From Spodoptera frugiperda (Eukaryota; Arthropoda; Insecta; Lepidoptera; Noctuidae), in contig NC_064236.1 of assembly GCF_023101765.2 (NCBI RefSeq), positions 13,170,993 to 13,234,992 of the forward strand: 64,000 bases of DNA, in the 5' to 3' direction. Each line of letters starts with the position of its first letter. Positions within the stretch are counted from its first letter, which is position 1. Under the pieces are notes generated by a model. That model was not told the origin of the DNA and made no database searches. It worked only from the letters and a program-made list of their open reading frames with translations. Shown piece by piece: positions 23,778 to 34,121 of this stretch. A program made the position numbers and the translations under genes.

Positions 23778-26700
23778 CTGAAATATAATGACCTAAAATT
23801 AATGATGATACAAAATCATCTAGATACCGTTTATACTAACCCACCGTTAAAACAGTAGTGTCAGATGATCTAATTCGCGAGCCGTCAGGGGATTCCGAAA
23901 ATTTGCTATATTGCTATTATTCGAGGTAGAATTCATGTCCCATCTTACCCCCATCATTAAAAATATTTCGCTTGCTACGCAAGGCATATATGTAAGTATA
24001 ACTAGTTTCATTTAGAAAAACTGTAGTGGGCGAGATTAATCCCTTCGCAGGCAGGTGGCAATACGGCAATGTTCATGTTTGAACGCAATTCAAAAATAAA
24101 ACAATTTGATACAAGGCCTTGTCTTACCTTCGGCGGATTGAATGGGTATGTCTCTGGCACCTTGATTTCAAGTAAGAACGTGCCTCCTTCGTATGGTGTG
24201 TCCGGTGGGCCAGCAATCTCGCCTTGAAGCTCCGTCCAGCTGTCGTTAATCAGCTCCAATTTAATGCTACCGCCTGCCACCTGCAACAAAATAAACCAGA
24301 ATTCAGACAGGTCATTATAGCCATAAATACCAGAATGTACTGGTACCAGTAGTACCTTCACTACCTGGTTACCATCTACCTACCACTTTCTCAAGTTGAT
24401 ATTGATTATTGTAATTCAATGTTTTGTGTCGTTATGAATATCTCATAAGTGGATATCCCGGCTGGTCCATACGTTTATATTCCGAGATACCAAGTGTAAT
24501 TTACGCATTTGATCAAAATGGCAATGGCAATTCGGCTAGGACTCAAGTGACTAAAGCCCCATAGTTCGATAGCATCCGAATTCAGAAGCGCGGCGATTTA
24601 TGCATGTAGCTGGTGATTAAAATCGACCTTGTAATGTAAGGGAGTCATCATCCAGTCTTTTTCTGTATCGGATGCAATTTCATACTACCACCGAGTGGGC
24701 GAATCCCCTGACGACCTATATCTGATACTGCGCTCGTTTCCATTTTTTCTTATAATCAAGACCTAATAATCTAATTTCCCATTATACTGAATTATTTTTA
24801 CTTACTACCACTACATATTTATCAAAAAAGAATGGGCTCGAAACCAAACAAGTACCAACAAATTATTTTCAGTTTATTTTCGAACAACAAACGCCCAGTA
24901 AAAGGAGAACTAGTTGAGAATACAATTTGTTTGAAAAGAAAATGTTATTCAGTCATATGGTTTCGTATTGTTTTCCAACTTCATGTTTTTCCAGACAGTA
25001 TTTTATTTTTTTGAGGAAAAATCGTCCAATTACTTCTGCCGCCTGGGTAGAGGCGAGAGGTAGTGTCAGACTCGGACAGAGTCGGAGCTCCGGTAACGTC
25101 ATACAAAAAGGGATTCGTATAAATGCGACCTTAGCTGGTTGATAGTGCATATGTAAACATAACAGTAACAAATAAAGTTATGATATATGTACAAGAAAAC
25201 TCATTAATATTATAATAATAGCGGAAAATCCGCAATATCTTAAACTCTATATTAATGAGAGTGGGAAATACCTTATTTAAGAATTAGCCTAAAATTGTTT
25301 CCAGACTATTCTCTATTCATAGACAAATGTTGCTTACACTATGCAACCTACACTAATTTATTGTATGTCAACGAACGAAATGTGCATGTACAATAGAGTT
25401 CAAGTACATGCAGAATTGACCAACACATGTTATGTTACAATGGTCAGGACAAACAATCTCAATCAAGTCAATAAATTGAGATGCACAGCCAATAAAAAGC
25501 TATTAAGTATCCATTTGCTTTAACTAATGATCAAGGTTAAGTAATACACTGTCAATTTATTGTTTTATGATAAATGTTCTTCCTTTCATACAGATAAATC
25601 AACAATCGAGATAATTAGAGAATTGAATTAATTAGAACTGTTAGTCTAATTTTGTAAAAACCTTCATCTCTGCTAGCATCAATCACATGTCCTATACATG
25701 TTTACTAACAGGTTTGTTTGTAACAAAGAAGACAAATAGAAGTTGTATGTTCAGTGCCAAAAAACCTGACTTTGCATATTTTATAGATCATTATGTGAAT
25801 GCGAATATACAAAGAAAATGTATAGTCATAATGATTTCAGATGTGTTTATAGCTCCAAAAAGATTTTTACTAAATATAGGTAACATTTTTAAGACACACA
25901 TAATTTAAGTATGATAATAGGTCATCAGAAATGATCAATATATAACAGGGTAATTGGATATATTCCACAAAACAACTTAGCTACCCACAACCCAACTTAG
26001 TTACTATGTGATATTAAACAAAAGAAATATTATAGTTAAAGATATTTTCAGAAACCATAACAAGTATCAAATTGCTAATTAACCTCAAGGTAAACATCTG
26101 AATCTGATTGGTTCTAGGTAAAACTATCCCTATTATTCCATAGAGATACACCCACATAATACCACATGTGGGTGTTTTATCTATATGTGGAATTGTGGAT
26201 ACAAACCACCTCAAGCTATTCTTGTTAAAATGCTATGGAATTTTAACTAGGAATATAACCTGTGTATAGAGTACTACCCTTTTAACAAGCCAAAATGTGA
26301 CCAGCATACTACAGAGTCGCAACTACAAGACAGACTTTTAAACATTAATCAATTTATTTATATTTTTCCTTGACTCGTTTTAGTCTAAATGTGTACAAAA
26401 TTCAATATTTGTTTACTAATCTTATATTGTATCAAGAAATTATAGTATTTTGTTTGTATATATATTGATATCCATAAATTAATATTCTAATTCATCACAT
26501 CCTGACTATTTAATGTAATAATAGATTTATTTTGTTTATTCCAAATGTTAAGATATCGGAGGGTACATGAGAAATGCTAATTAGATTCTAATAGGAATAG
26601 GTTTTGTCTACTTTAATCGCAAAAGCACACACATGATATAAAATGTAGGCCAAAACATCATGATATTAGAAAATAATGAGAACAAGCAAAAACAAATAGT

Positions 26701-27146
26701 TACAGCAAAGCAATGTTATATGGGTACATGTTGTAATAATATGATTCAACAAGCAAGTGAAGGTAAATACAAATTTCGTAAATTATCATGCAGTTTTTGA
26801 GAAAACTAAATAAAAATATGCCAACAACAGATTGATAAAGGAGCGATAAAACATCAGTACGACATAACAAACGTGCTGAATCATTCACATCGCAAAACGA
26901 AACAAATACATTCAATCACAACATCATTGCAAATTTAAATTGGGTGAATCGCATTACTTTTGAGCGCACTTTGTACTCGCATAGATCGATGTTCTCATAA
27001 AAATATGACATCTAACAAAACTGCAAGTAACTGCGGCCATACATGTTTTTATGTAAACACCACAAAAAATGGCTTAAGCTCACCTCTTCACTTTTCATGA
27101 CCTCCTTGAATTCTCGTTTTATACGTTTAGCTGCTATATTTGCCAT
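23394..27146 (-). CDS. UBE2K: Ubiquitin-conjugating enzyme E2 K family (UBE2K / Ubc4), complete, 3 exons
   Basis: Class II E2 that takes ubiquitin from E1 onto its active cysteine and, in the known family, builds Lys48-linked chains in cytosol and nucleus. Coding exons are 27146-27084, 24280-24128 and 23777-23394 on the minus strand (21, 51 and 127 codons plus stop), all joined in phase 0 with GT-AG introns of 2803 and 350 bases. The 199-aa product matches the usual 200 aa. It starts MANIAAKRIKREFKEVMKSE, as in human UBE2K. The UBC fold spans about residues 5-150 with HPN at 81-83 and catalytic Cys92 in GAICLDILKDQW; a UBA domain occupies about 165-199 (LIEMGIDEDQARVALSTFEW). No disabling change is seen. 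A possible head-to-head exon starts at 27965. Confidence 0.97.
23778..24127 (-). other. UBE2K: UBE2K intron 2
   Basis: 350-base GT-AG intron. Contains cgtcaggggattc at 23883-23895, whose reverse complement lies in intron 1 at 24701-24713, so the pair brackets exon 2. Confidence 0.8.
24128..24280 (-). CDS. UBE2K: UBE2K coding exon 2
   Basis: 51 codons, VAGGSIKLEL to YPFNPPK, covering the first beta-strands of the E2 fold and the PxxPPK turn. Acceptor ttgttgcag and donor gtaaga are clear. Confidence 0.95.
24281..27083 (-). other. UBE2K: UBE2K intron 1
   Basis: 2803-base AT-rich intron. It carries a short R1-type tail at 25018-25110 but no other recognised gene or repeat. Confidence 0.8.
25018..25110 (-). 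repeat. Degenerate R1-type 3' tail in UBE2K intron 1
   Basis: The acttctgccgcctgggtaga, gtgtcagactcgg and ggagctccggtaac blocks parallel the tail at 13945-14100 in the same orientation. Confidence 0.6.
27084..27146 (-). CDS. UBE2K: UBE2K coding exon 1
   Basis: 21 codons from the ATG at 27146, ending EE at a strong GTGAGC donor (27083-27078). The N-terminal helix alpha-1 of the E2 fold, which contacts E1, is encoded here. The start is chosen because the first 20 residues align with the vertebrate enzyme from Met1. Confidence 0.95.
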
Positions 27147-27964
27147 TATTACAAATTAAATTTTGTTAGAACAGATACCGAGACGAAAGAGAACCAACAC
27201 TCAAAGCAGGCAGGCACTCGGACAAGCAGAATGGCATTGGCAATTTGGCACTGGCAGATAGCGATAGATACCAATGTAATGTTGCCAGATTCAGATAAAA
27301 TATCCTACTTAATCGAGTTTGACACTTTTGACGTTTGGTAGAATTATGTTAGAATATGGTATAAAATATTTTTAACTACCAATAATAAATTACTGATGCA
27401 TTGTTTAAATTCCATTTTATGATAAATAATAAACGTAAATATTAAGAAAAATAACACATTAATGAAAAATATTTTCTAAGCCAATGTACATTTTAGTGAA
27501 TAATTACTTACTCTATGGACTAGAATTTTAGTAATATTTTATCGTCCTTTTATAAATGTTGAAAATAAGTAAAAATAACCTATTTATGAATTATATTTCT
27601 GAGTTGTGTAATGAATAATATAGAATAGACTTTGCGTTGTTTTTGCTTGTTTACTTCCGCTTGGATGAAATATATTTTCATTCATTACATTTCGCTCTGT
27701 TCGTTCATTTACTCTATGGTTGATTTAATTTGGTTCGATGTTCATTCGCCTGAAATTTCGGCATAGACTACGCTTTCGGTCTTTACAAACGTACTTCAAA
27801 TCAAAGGGCTTTATGCTATGGTCGATTAATTGAAAGTGTTATATTATTTTATTTCGTTGTGTAAAAATTCTATCCATAGTATCATAACTAAACGTGAATG
27901 TAGAATGATGTCTGTCGAACGTTTTCAGTCGTGAATGAGCTTTTTGTGTTAACTTGAACAAGTT
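27147..27964. promoter_or_regulatory. UBE2K 5' region, possibly bidirectional promoter
   Basis: 818 bases separate the UBE2K start from the candidate plus-strand exon at 27965. A ttttcagtcg block at 27922-27931 fits an arthropod initiator (TCAGT) pointing away from UBE2K. No TATA box stands out for UBE2K, as expected for a housekeeping gene. Confidence 0.4.
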
Positions 27965-27985
27965 ATGGCCAGTGTTTTAAACAGT
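27965..27985 (+). other. Candidate short first exon or uORF exon (MASVLNS)
   Basis: ATGGCC with G at +4 opens a 7-codon frame that ends exactly at a strong gtaagg donor, 38 bases after an initiator-like TCAGT. Joined to the DDR 5' acceptor at 44960 it would give one Asn codon and a stop, so it could be a DDR leader exon with an upstream ORF. It could equally start an unidentified gene, or be chance. Confidence 0.25.
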
Positions 27986-28869
27986 GTAAGGACGAAGTTA
28001 TGTTAATTTACTCCCCATGTCACCGGGTTCCACCTATGTACCTGGCACTTGAAGGTGCGTTGCATGATGTTTACTTATACAATATTTGTGTAATTTACTT
28101 TATTATGATATTAAAAACTTGGAGCTTTTCTGTTAGAATGCTAATACTTGAGGCCTTTGTTTCATTCAACTCTCGCGCTAACATAAATAACTTACGTTTA
28201 GGGCTATGAAGGGCCTTCCTTGTACACGAATACATTCTACTTTATGCTCGTTGATTGATATGCTGGCCTGCATGTAGCTTTAAACGATTTACAAATTTAG
28301 AATTTCGTATTTGTTAATTTTGTGCTTGTAAATTTTATTTTGCGTTAATTATTGAGTGTTTCCGTGTTAATTACTAATAAATAAAAGACCTGTTTAACTT
28401 TTAATTAGTTTGTTAACATATATATTGTTTATATACAGTATAAACTGGTTAGAATAACTCCTTTCAAGGAATGTACACCAATATAAAAAGTAACCTAATC
28501 GAATTTAGGTCACTAAGGCCTTACGTTTGTGGCTGTTCAAATTGTTGTTTACGTATTGTCTTTATGTTCTCTATGTCTTTAAACCTATTACCCATCTAAA
28601 ACATCTTTAAAATGAACAAATCGTAATGCTTAAACAACATTTCAATGTTTGTTTATTATCTGTTTGTGTACTGTGTATCTGCCTACGCTAGATAATACTT
28701 TCGTGATAAAAATACCTAAGCGTTTTTTAAAGATTTGTAGAACACAGAGTAAACAGTTCTGAATTATTTATTTGTAAGAAAATAACTATGCTTAGAAAGA
28801 TAGGACGCATTATGGCAGTATGAAGGTGATTGCTATCAGTTACCATAATTTCGTAGGATTGTTTAATAA
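27986..28869. other. AT-rich stretch, nothing recognised
   Basis: No exon or repeat boundary was recognised. Confidence 0.45.
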
Positions 28870-30058
28870 CTACACCACTTTTTTTTGTAACTCGATGGAA
28901 ATCCTCATGGACTTCCAACGCCGTGGGGACGATGGGGGGGGGGTGTGCCGGACTATGATTCGCTCGAACAACTTGCCTATCTCGTCCAGCAGTACGATGG
29001 GCCGATAGGCAGACGGAGAGTCAGCCGGGCGTCCTGCTTTCCTTATCAGAACCAGCTTTCCGGATTTCCTTTGCGGTGGAAACCGTCCCTGTTCCAGGCA
29101 TGCGCTCATTAGACTTCGCAGTCGAGGCCCGAGTGCCTCCATTGCCAGAAACATCCCATACCCGACCAGGAATTCCGTCGGACCCAGGGGCGGTATTTTT
29201 GGCCTTGAGCCGAAGCACTGCCATTTTTAGTTCAACCTGGGTAACCTCGGGTATTTCGCCGTCTCTCACGGTGGGTGCCTACGGCGGATCCATAAATGGT
29301 TGTATATGAGCTTCTCCTGCCGGTAAAAGGGCACTCACAATATTTTGCAGTAGTTTCGGCCGCAAACTCTGGGTTAATGGAGGCGCCCAAGGGCGAAGTT
29401 TACCCCGTACAGCGAGGTATGGGCGTTGCCACGGGTCCCATTTCAGTGCAGCAAGCTGCTACTTGTGGGCCTCGGCCTTGGCCCGCATAATGGCAATTTT
29501 GAGTGCTTTTTTCGCCGCCCTATAGGCATCATAACGATCCGCCTCGACGATGTGCGCGTCCGGTGCGCGGAGCCGTCTTCTCAGATATCTGGCATACTGA
29601 CGCCTCGCCGCCATGCAGGCAGCATGAAGGTGCTCGATGTCTTGAGACCACCAATACACTTGAGTACGCCCGGGCAGCGTGCGATGCCGAAGCATCGCCG
29701 CATCACAAATGTGTGTCATTGCCGTCTGGAACCACTGCGTTTCTGCCTTAATGTCATAAAGCTTATCTGGTGCAAACACCCAAGCTTGGACGATGGCGGC
29801 TTCACGAAGTAGTTCTCGTTTGAGCATCTTCAGCGCCCACCGTGGACCAACCTCAATGAAACCTCGCGATGATCTGATACCGTCTCTACCTCCTCTAGAA
29901 CTCGCCAATGCTCTTCCAGACATCTGTAACATCGGCTAGGCATTGGCTCAAGGAACTTGACTTGAGCCGAAACCCATCCCACTAGTACCTTTTGCCCAAA
30001 GGCTAATTTCTTTGCCGCAGCGACCGGGCAAGACACCACTAACCGCACTCGAGGTAAC
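28870..30058 (-). pseudogene. R1-clade retrotransposon relic with gag-to-endonuclease deletion junction
   Basis: Minus-strand frames read, in element order: a gag C-terminus with a zinc knuckle (VGWVSAQVKFLEPMPSRCYR, then CLEEHW; 30090-29910), directly joined to the end of the endonuclease (VLEEVETVSDHR), the linker (GPRWALKMLKRELLREAAIV; 29932-29459), then KAKNTAPGSDGIPGRVWDV (29269-29021) and the first RT blocks (GRFPPQRKSGKLVLIRKAG, SPSAYRPIVLLDEIGKLFER; 29154-28870). Most of the endonuclease and the RT catalytic YxDD are absent, and there are frameshifts. It is a dead copy with an internal deletion and 3' truncation. Confidence 0.85.
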
Positions 30059-30102
30059 CAGTAATAAGTAATGGTTGCATAAGCAAACATTACTTATTAC
30101 TG
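30059..30102. repeat. Perfect 15-bp hairpin at the R1 relic edge
   Basis: cagtaataagtaatg (30059-30073) and its exact reverse complement (30088-30102) enclose a 14-base loop. It abuts the last recognisable gag codons of the R1 relic. Confidence 0.8.
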
Positions 30103-30411
30103 CTATGCAAGATAATTGTTCAGGGATTAGGTTAGCGTCAAAATACAGTCAATTTGTTGCTACGTATTTTGTAAACTGTGCTTCATTCCAATAAGAATTG
30201 TCCTCTAGTTTAGTTATAAAATAAATTGTTTCTAACATGTTTAATTAGAAATTATAATACTATGGATTGTAAACCTAACTAGGTACAGTGTCGAAACTCA
30301 ACTATTGCGTTCGATATCCCTGCCAATTCAGTAGAAAATGGAAAACGTGATTTCACCTTTGGTTTAGTTACTTCCCGTAGTTATCTAAAAACACTCCCGT
30401 CGTTTTGCTCA
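30103..30411. other. Spacer, nothing recognised
   Basis: AT-rich, no exon or repeat found. Confidence 0.4.
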
Positions 30412-30560
30412 CCAGCAACTCTCGCGCGGAGTCACCCGCTCTGCTCGTCTCCTATTGATCGTAGCGTGATTTTATAGCCTATAACTTTCCTCGATAAATA
30501 GACCAACACAAAAAGAATTATTCAAATCAGACCAATAGTTCCAGAGATTGCTTATAGCGT
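30412..30560 (-). mobile_element. Lep1-like Helitron fragment (3' part)
   Basis: The reverse complement follows the complete copy at 59522-59717: a ggaactattggtctgatttg block, tatttatcgaggaaagttat, atcaataggag, and an end in ccgcgcgagagttgctggt (CTGG replacing CTAG). The 5' quarter is missing. Confidence 0.7.
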
Positions 30561-30579
30561 CGTAGTAACCTACCCTTTT

Positions 30580-31140
30580 GCATCGCACGATCTTTTTCCC
30601 TCTAATTCTGTAACTGATGGTGTGGAGGACGTTGTAAATAGTAGAATCCAAAGCGTGAGGATCTAATCGGGGTAACGCGAATGTATTGGTTAGCTACGAC
30701 CACGAGGTATTCCCTTCACTTTTCTGGATGAGGGTGTCCGATGAGGTTGTTGCCGTCTTTTCTTGCTATGTGATCAAAATATTCAAGGACCCTCAAATTG
30801 CCTCAAATCCCGCATTCGTTAAAAGATTTTGAGTTCACTTAACTAGTATCGAAAAAATCGTTAGTCCATTTTACTGTCCACGAAGTAGGAGTACCATCCT
30901 CCAACACCACATCTCATTAGCGTCCGTCATACGTTTGCAATCTGCTACTTTTAGAAAATGTTTCTAAAAGTTTTTCTGTCTCTCTACATGCGAAGCCACA
31001 TCACTTCGCTTATCTTCTCCGTTCGGCATAGGATAGGATTAGTTACCACTTCCGACTCGTTTGCAAGCACAGTAATGTCGTCGGTTTACGCGAGATCTAG
31101 AAAAACCGTATCTACTCCAATCCGAAATTTTCGGTTGTAG
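30580..31140 (-). pseudogene. RTE-type ORF C-terminal relic
   Basis: On the minus strand, broken frames at about 30830-30690 read EYFDHIARKDGNNLIG and REYPRGRS, matching the C-terminal HIARxxGxNLE...GKRPRGRSP region of RTE endonuclease-reverse transcriptases. At about 31130-31000 a degraded IGVDTVFLDLA...VLANESEVVTN region precedes it in element order. Heavily frameshifted. Confidence 0.6.
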
Positions 31141-31636
31141 GAGCACAGAAAGAAATAAGTAACTATGTATGTAAATCCTATGGCAACAGATTCCACATAT
31201 TTTATTAACTTTTATAGACACAAAATAATTGTGGTAAAGTGGGTGTCACAAACACGCCCTTTACTGATATTAAACAAGAAATAGTCTAGTAAAAATGACC
31301 ACATTTTTCTAGTTTCTGCCTGACCTTACCTTCCACAAACTTCGTATTTCTGATTACCCGTAATGACAACCGGGACCGGGTGGTCGTTAAGAGCCCGCGC
31401 CACGCTGCGCCGCCGCTAACTTCAGGAACCCTGTCAATTATTAGTACATATTATATTTATTTAACCTCAACATAATAATATACCTATACTATATTATCCA
31501 CAAGACTAGTTATTACTGAAATGATATTGATGAAACGAAATGAAATCAATATCATTTCATTCAAAAAAGCTAAGTAGGTAATGTTCTAAAAATTTTGAAA
31601 AAAGAAATAATAATACACATGCCTTTTTTTAAGGGA
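31141..31636. other. Spacer, nothing recognised
   Basis: A small cccgcgccacgctgcgccgc patch near 31395 is GC-rich without a gene. A 17-base palindromic pair (gatattgatttcatttc-like) lies near 31520-31560. Confidence 0.35.
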
Positions 31637-31700
31637 GTGTCTGCCTATGGCATCATAACTCCTGAACGCATGCAGTGATTTCAATATTTTGTATTAAAAA
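31637..31700 (-). repeat. Left member of an inverted repeat pair (31.6 / 33.6 kb)
   Basis: gtgtctgcctatggcatcat then aactcctgaacgcatg is repeated in inverse orientation at 33574-33660. Either the pair bounds a composite element of about 2 kb, or these are two insertions of one family. Confidence 0.6.
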
Positions 31701-31785
31701 AAAAATATATATGTCGCGTTGGGGGACCGCTTCTAACTATTTCATACTTATAATTATATAAAATATATATATATATTTATATACT

Positions 31786-32449
31786 AACTTCTGCCCGCGA
31801 CTTCGTCCGCAGAAAAAATCTTGTTTTAACATAAGATTACACTCGGCGCTATTCTCTATCTTCCAATTAGTAAAAGATTTTTTGGAATCGGATCAGTAAT
31901 TTCGAAGATTACCGAAATTTTCTTGTCTGCTCAAGGTTAGTCCCTTAGTCGCCTTTTACGACACCTTCAGGTTGAAATGGTAGGATGATGTCATTAAATA
32001 ATTTATGGCACATATCGATCAATTATAATTACGTCAAATACGTACCAACGAACGAATGAACGTACGTTCTTCGGTACCTATTTAATTTAATGCTTCTCTA
32101 TATACAATATGACTGTAGCTGCTCGCTGTCTTTCTGTTGCTAGACGCTGCGAGCGCTGAGCGCTAGTCTCCCTAAACCTCGTTTCAGAGACATGCTGCCT
32201 TAAATCAGCGAGACGTTGCGCACGTTCAGCGCTAGTTTCTCGAGCACGGGCTCGCGATGCTCTCACTTTTAGGCTAGCGAGCCGCTGTGAGCGCTCGGAG
32301 CTTGATTCTCTGACGTGTGCTTGCGAAATATGTTCTCTATTTCTTGAGAGGCGCTGCTCATTTTTTGGGGCAGATTCTTCCGTACGGCGTACTCGAGCTG
32401 CCCTTGTCTGTGATGTCTGTCGGGACAATTGCGATTTCCTTTTAGGCAT
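31786..32449 (-). pseudogene. Helitron fragment with Arg/Ser-rich N-terminal ORF
   Basis: The minus-strand frame 32449-32087 encodes 120 aa starting MPKRKSQLSRQTSQTRAARV. It holds three to four degenerate repeats of an approx. 20-residue unit (RARETSAERAQRLADLRQ, RFRETSAQRSQRLATERQ), the charged helical repeats found at the N-terminus of lepidopteran Helitron proteins. Downstream, at about 31786-31805, lies a Helitron-like 3' end (reverse complement gcggacgaagtcgcgggca then gaagttagt). Rep and helicase domains are missing, so it is an internally deleted remnant. Codon use is GC-richer than the surroundings. Confidence 0.6.
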
Positions 32450-32778
32450 GCTCGTTTCTTTATTAGAAAACAAACTACACAGACTTGAAAAACAATAAAT
32501 GAATAAAGAGCGACTCGACCACCGCTTTAATTATACTAAACAATCGTAAAGAAATTACAATATTTACCGATTACTCATAGATCTAAACACCCTTCTCCCG
32601 CACGCGCACCCCTGGCGGTGATGCCCACTTTGCAACGGGCCGTGCAGCAGAAATATTTATAATATTTTAATTTCACCTCAACTTCAAAACCAAACGTCCA
32701 ATTTTAATCATTCAAAGACCAATTTTTATCAACATAAACTGTACTTATTGATGAAAATTTATTTTGATAAGGCCAAAT

Positions 32779-32852
32779 CTTCCCAACTCGACCGCGCGAC
32801 TTATTCGTCAACTCGGCCGCAATAAACTCGACCGCACGGTCGAGTTGGGAAG
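32779..32852. repeat. Local 16-bp perfect inverted repeat
   Basis: cttcccaactcgaccg (32779-32794) pairs exactly with 32837-32852. It overlaps the left arm of the larger inverted repeat 32798-33530. Confidence 0.8.
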
Positions 32853-33530
32853 ATTTAAATCTACCTATTATTTCATTGTGCATCTCGACCGTAGGAACAT
32901 TCACTATGCGGTCGAGTCGACTCGGCTAATTTTTGTGATTTTTTTTATTCGTCAATTTGACCGAGTACAAAATGTACATTTGAGTAGAAAATTTAAGGTA
33001 TATCATGGAAAGATTTATTTTGTTAGGCCGATTAAAATGCGTGCTGTGCTAACACAAACATCGTAGATGTTTCATTAGAATCACCCTTTAGTTTTGTAAA
33101 ATGTAGCATTTTAATCATGACCTTACAATTTACATATATCCTGATTAGTTAAAATAGTTTTGTCTCTCTCTCGCAACTTGGAATTTTTATCGGTGGAAAG
33201 AAATGAACCTAATACTCAACTGAGCAATGCCTGATTAAAAAACATCTTTTTATCTGTCCTTAATTCTAATTTTAAGTTATTTTATATTATATAATATACC
33301 CAGAAGAACAAAAATTTAATTAGAAACGAAACACTTTTGTGTATCACTGTACAATAATGCCTCATATTTTCAATGTCGGTCGAGTTGACGAATAAAAGAT
33401 ACGAATAAATAGCTTCATCAACTCGACCACGTGGTTCGGCCGAGATGCATAATAAAAAAATAATTAATGTTTGAATTTCCCGACTCGACCTCGCGGACGA
33501 GTTTATTGCGGCCGAGTTGACGAATAAGTC
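32798..33530. mobile_element. MITE-like element with ~160-bp inverted arms
   Basis: The left arm 32798-32963 and right arm 33377-33530 are inverted copies beginning gacttattcgtcaactcggc. Each arm carries several copies of tcgacc/ggtcga-like motifs in both orientations. The 413-bp centre encodes nothing recognisable, and no target-site duplication was identified. Confidence 0.75.
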
Positions 33531-33573
33531 AAACATGTCTAAGAACACTCGCACAGAAGTCATCTTAAATACA

Positions 33574-33680
33574 AAAAAAAAACTAAATTGAAATCTCTAC
33601 ATGCGTTCAGGAGTTATGATGCCACAGACAGACAGACACGTCAAACTTATAACACCCCTCTATTTGCGTCGGGGGATAAA
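33574..33680 (+). repeat. Right member of the inverted repeat pair (31.6 / 33.6 kb)
   Basis: Contains atgcgttcaggagttatgat then gccacagacagacagacac, followed by gcgtcgggggataaaaag. The left member is at 31637-31700. Confidence 0.6.
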
Positions 33681-33981
33681 AAGGGTCAAATACAATTTAA
33701 TCGCCTTTGACTTTGCAGTTTATACTCGCATGTTTCCAAAGATACCTAAATAATTTTCTATCCCTTGCATTCAATAATTTGCTACGAAAACGGAAAGTGA
33801 ACTAGTTAACTAATAAAAAAAACTATCGCCAAAATCCAACCAAGTACCTACATGTCAGACTGGAGTGGACGAAGGGTTCAGTCTGTAACATTTTCTATAT
33901 AAATGGCAAAAGGCAGCGTTTGTTGTAAATACTGAAATGTCCGAACTAACTTTTTAAACCTTGACATTGCATAAGTTGCAT

Positions 33982-34081
33982 ACTAGTTTGTGCCCGTGTT
34001 TCCGTTGCCGTTGGATAAAAAGTAGCCCATGTGTTATTCCAGACCATAATCTACCCCTGTTCCAACAGGACAGAACAGGGG
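33982..34081 (-). mobile_element. Helitron-like fragment with hairpin
   Basis: Begins actagtttgtgcccgtg, the reverse complement of a Helitron 3' end, and continues with ggataaaaagtagcccatgt, a common lepidopteran Helitron-associated block. A 9-bp stem (34054-34062 with 34073-34081) lies at its far side. Confidence 0.4.
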
Positions 34082-34121
34082 TTGAAGAGATCGGATAAGA
34101 TTTGGAATCCAAATCTTATCC

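Noticed and set aside
29021..29932. Plus-strand open frames of 77-128 codons across the 29-kb region
   Set aside because: They are antisense shadows of the minus-strand R1-clade retrotransposon relic.
31740..31790. (TA)n run as a possible origin or regulatory site
   Set aside because: Ordinary AT microsatellite next to a Helitron end.
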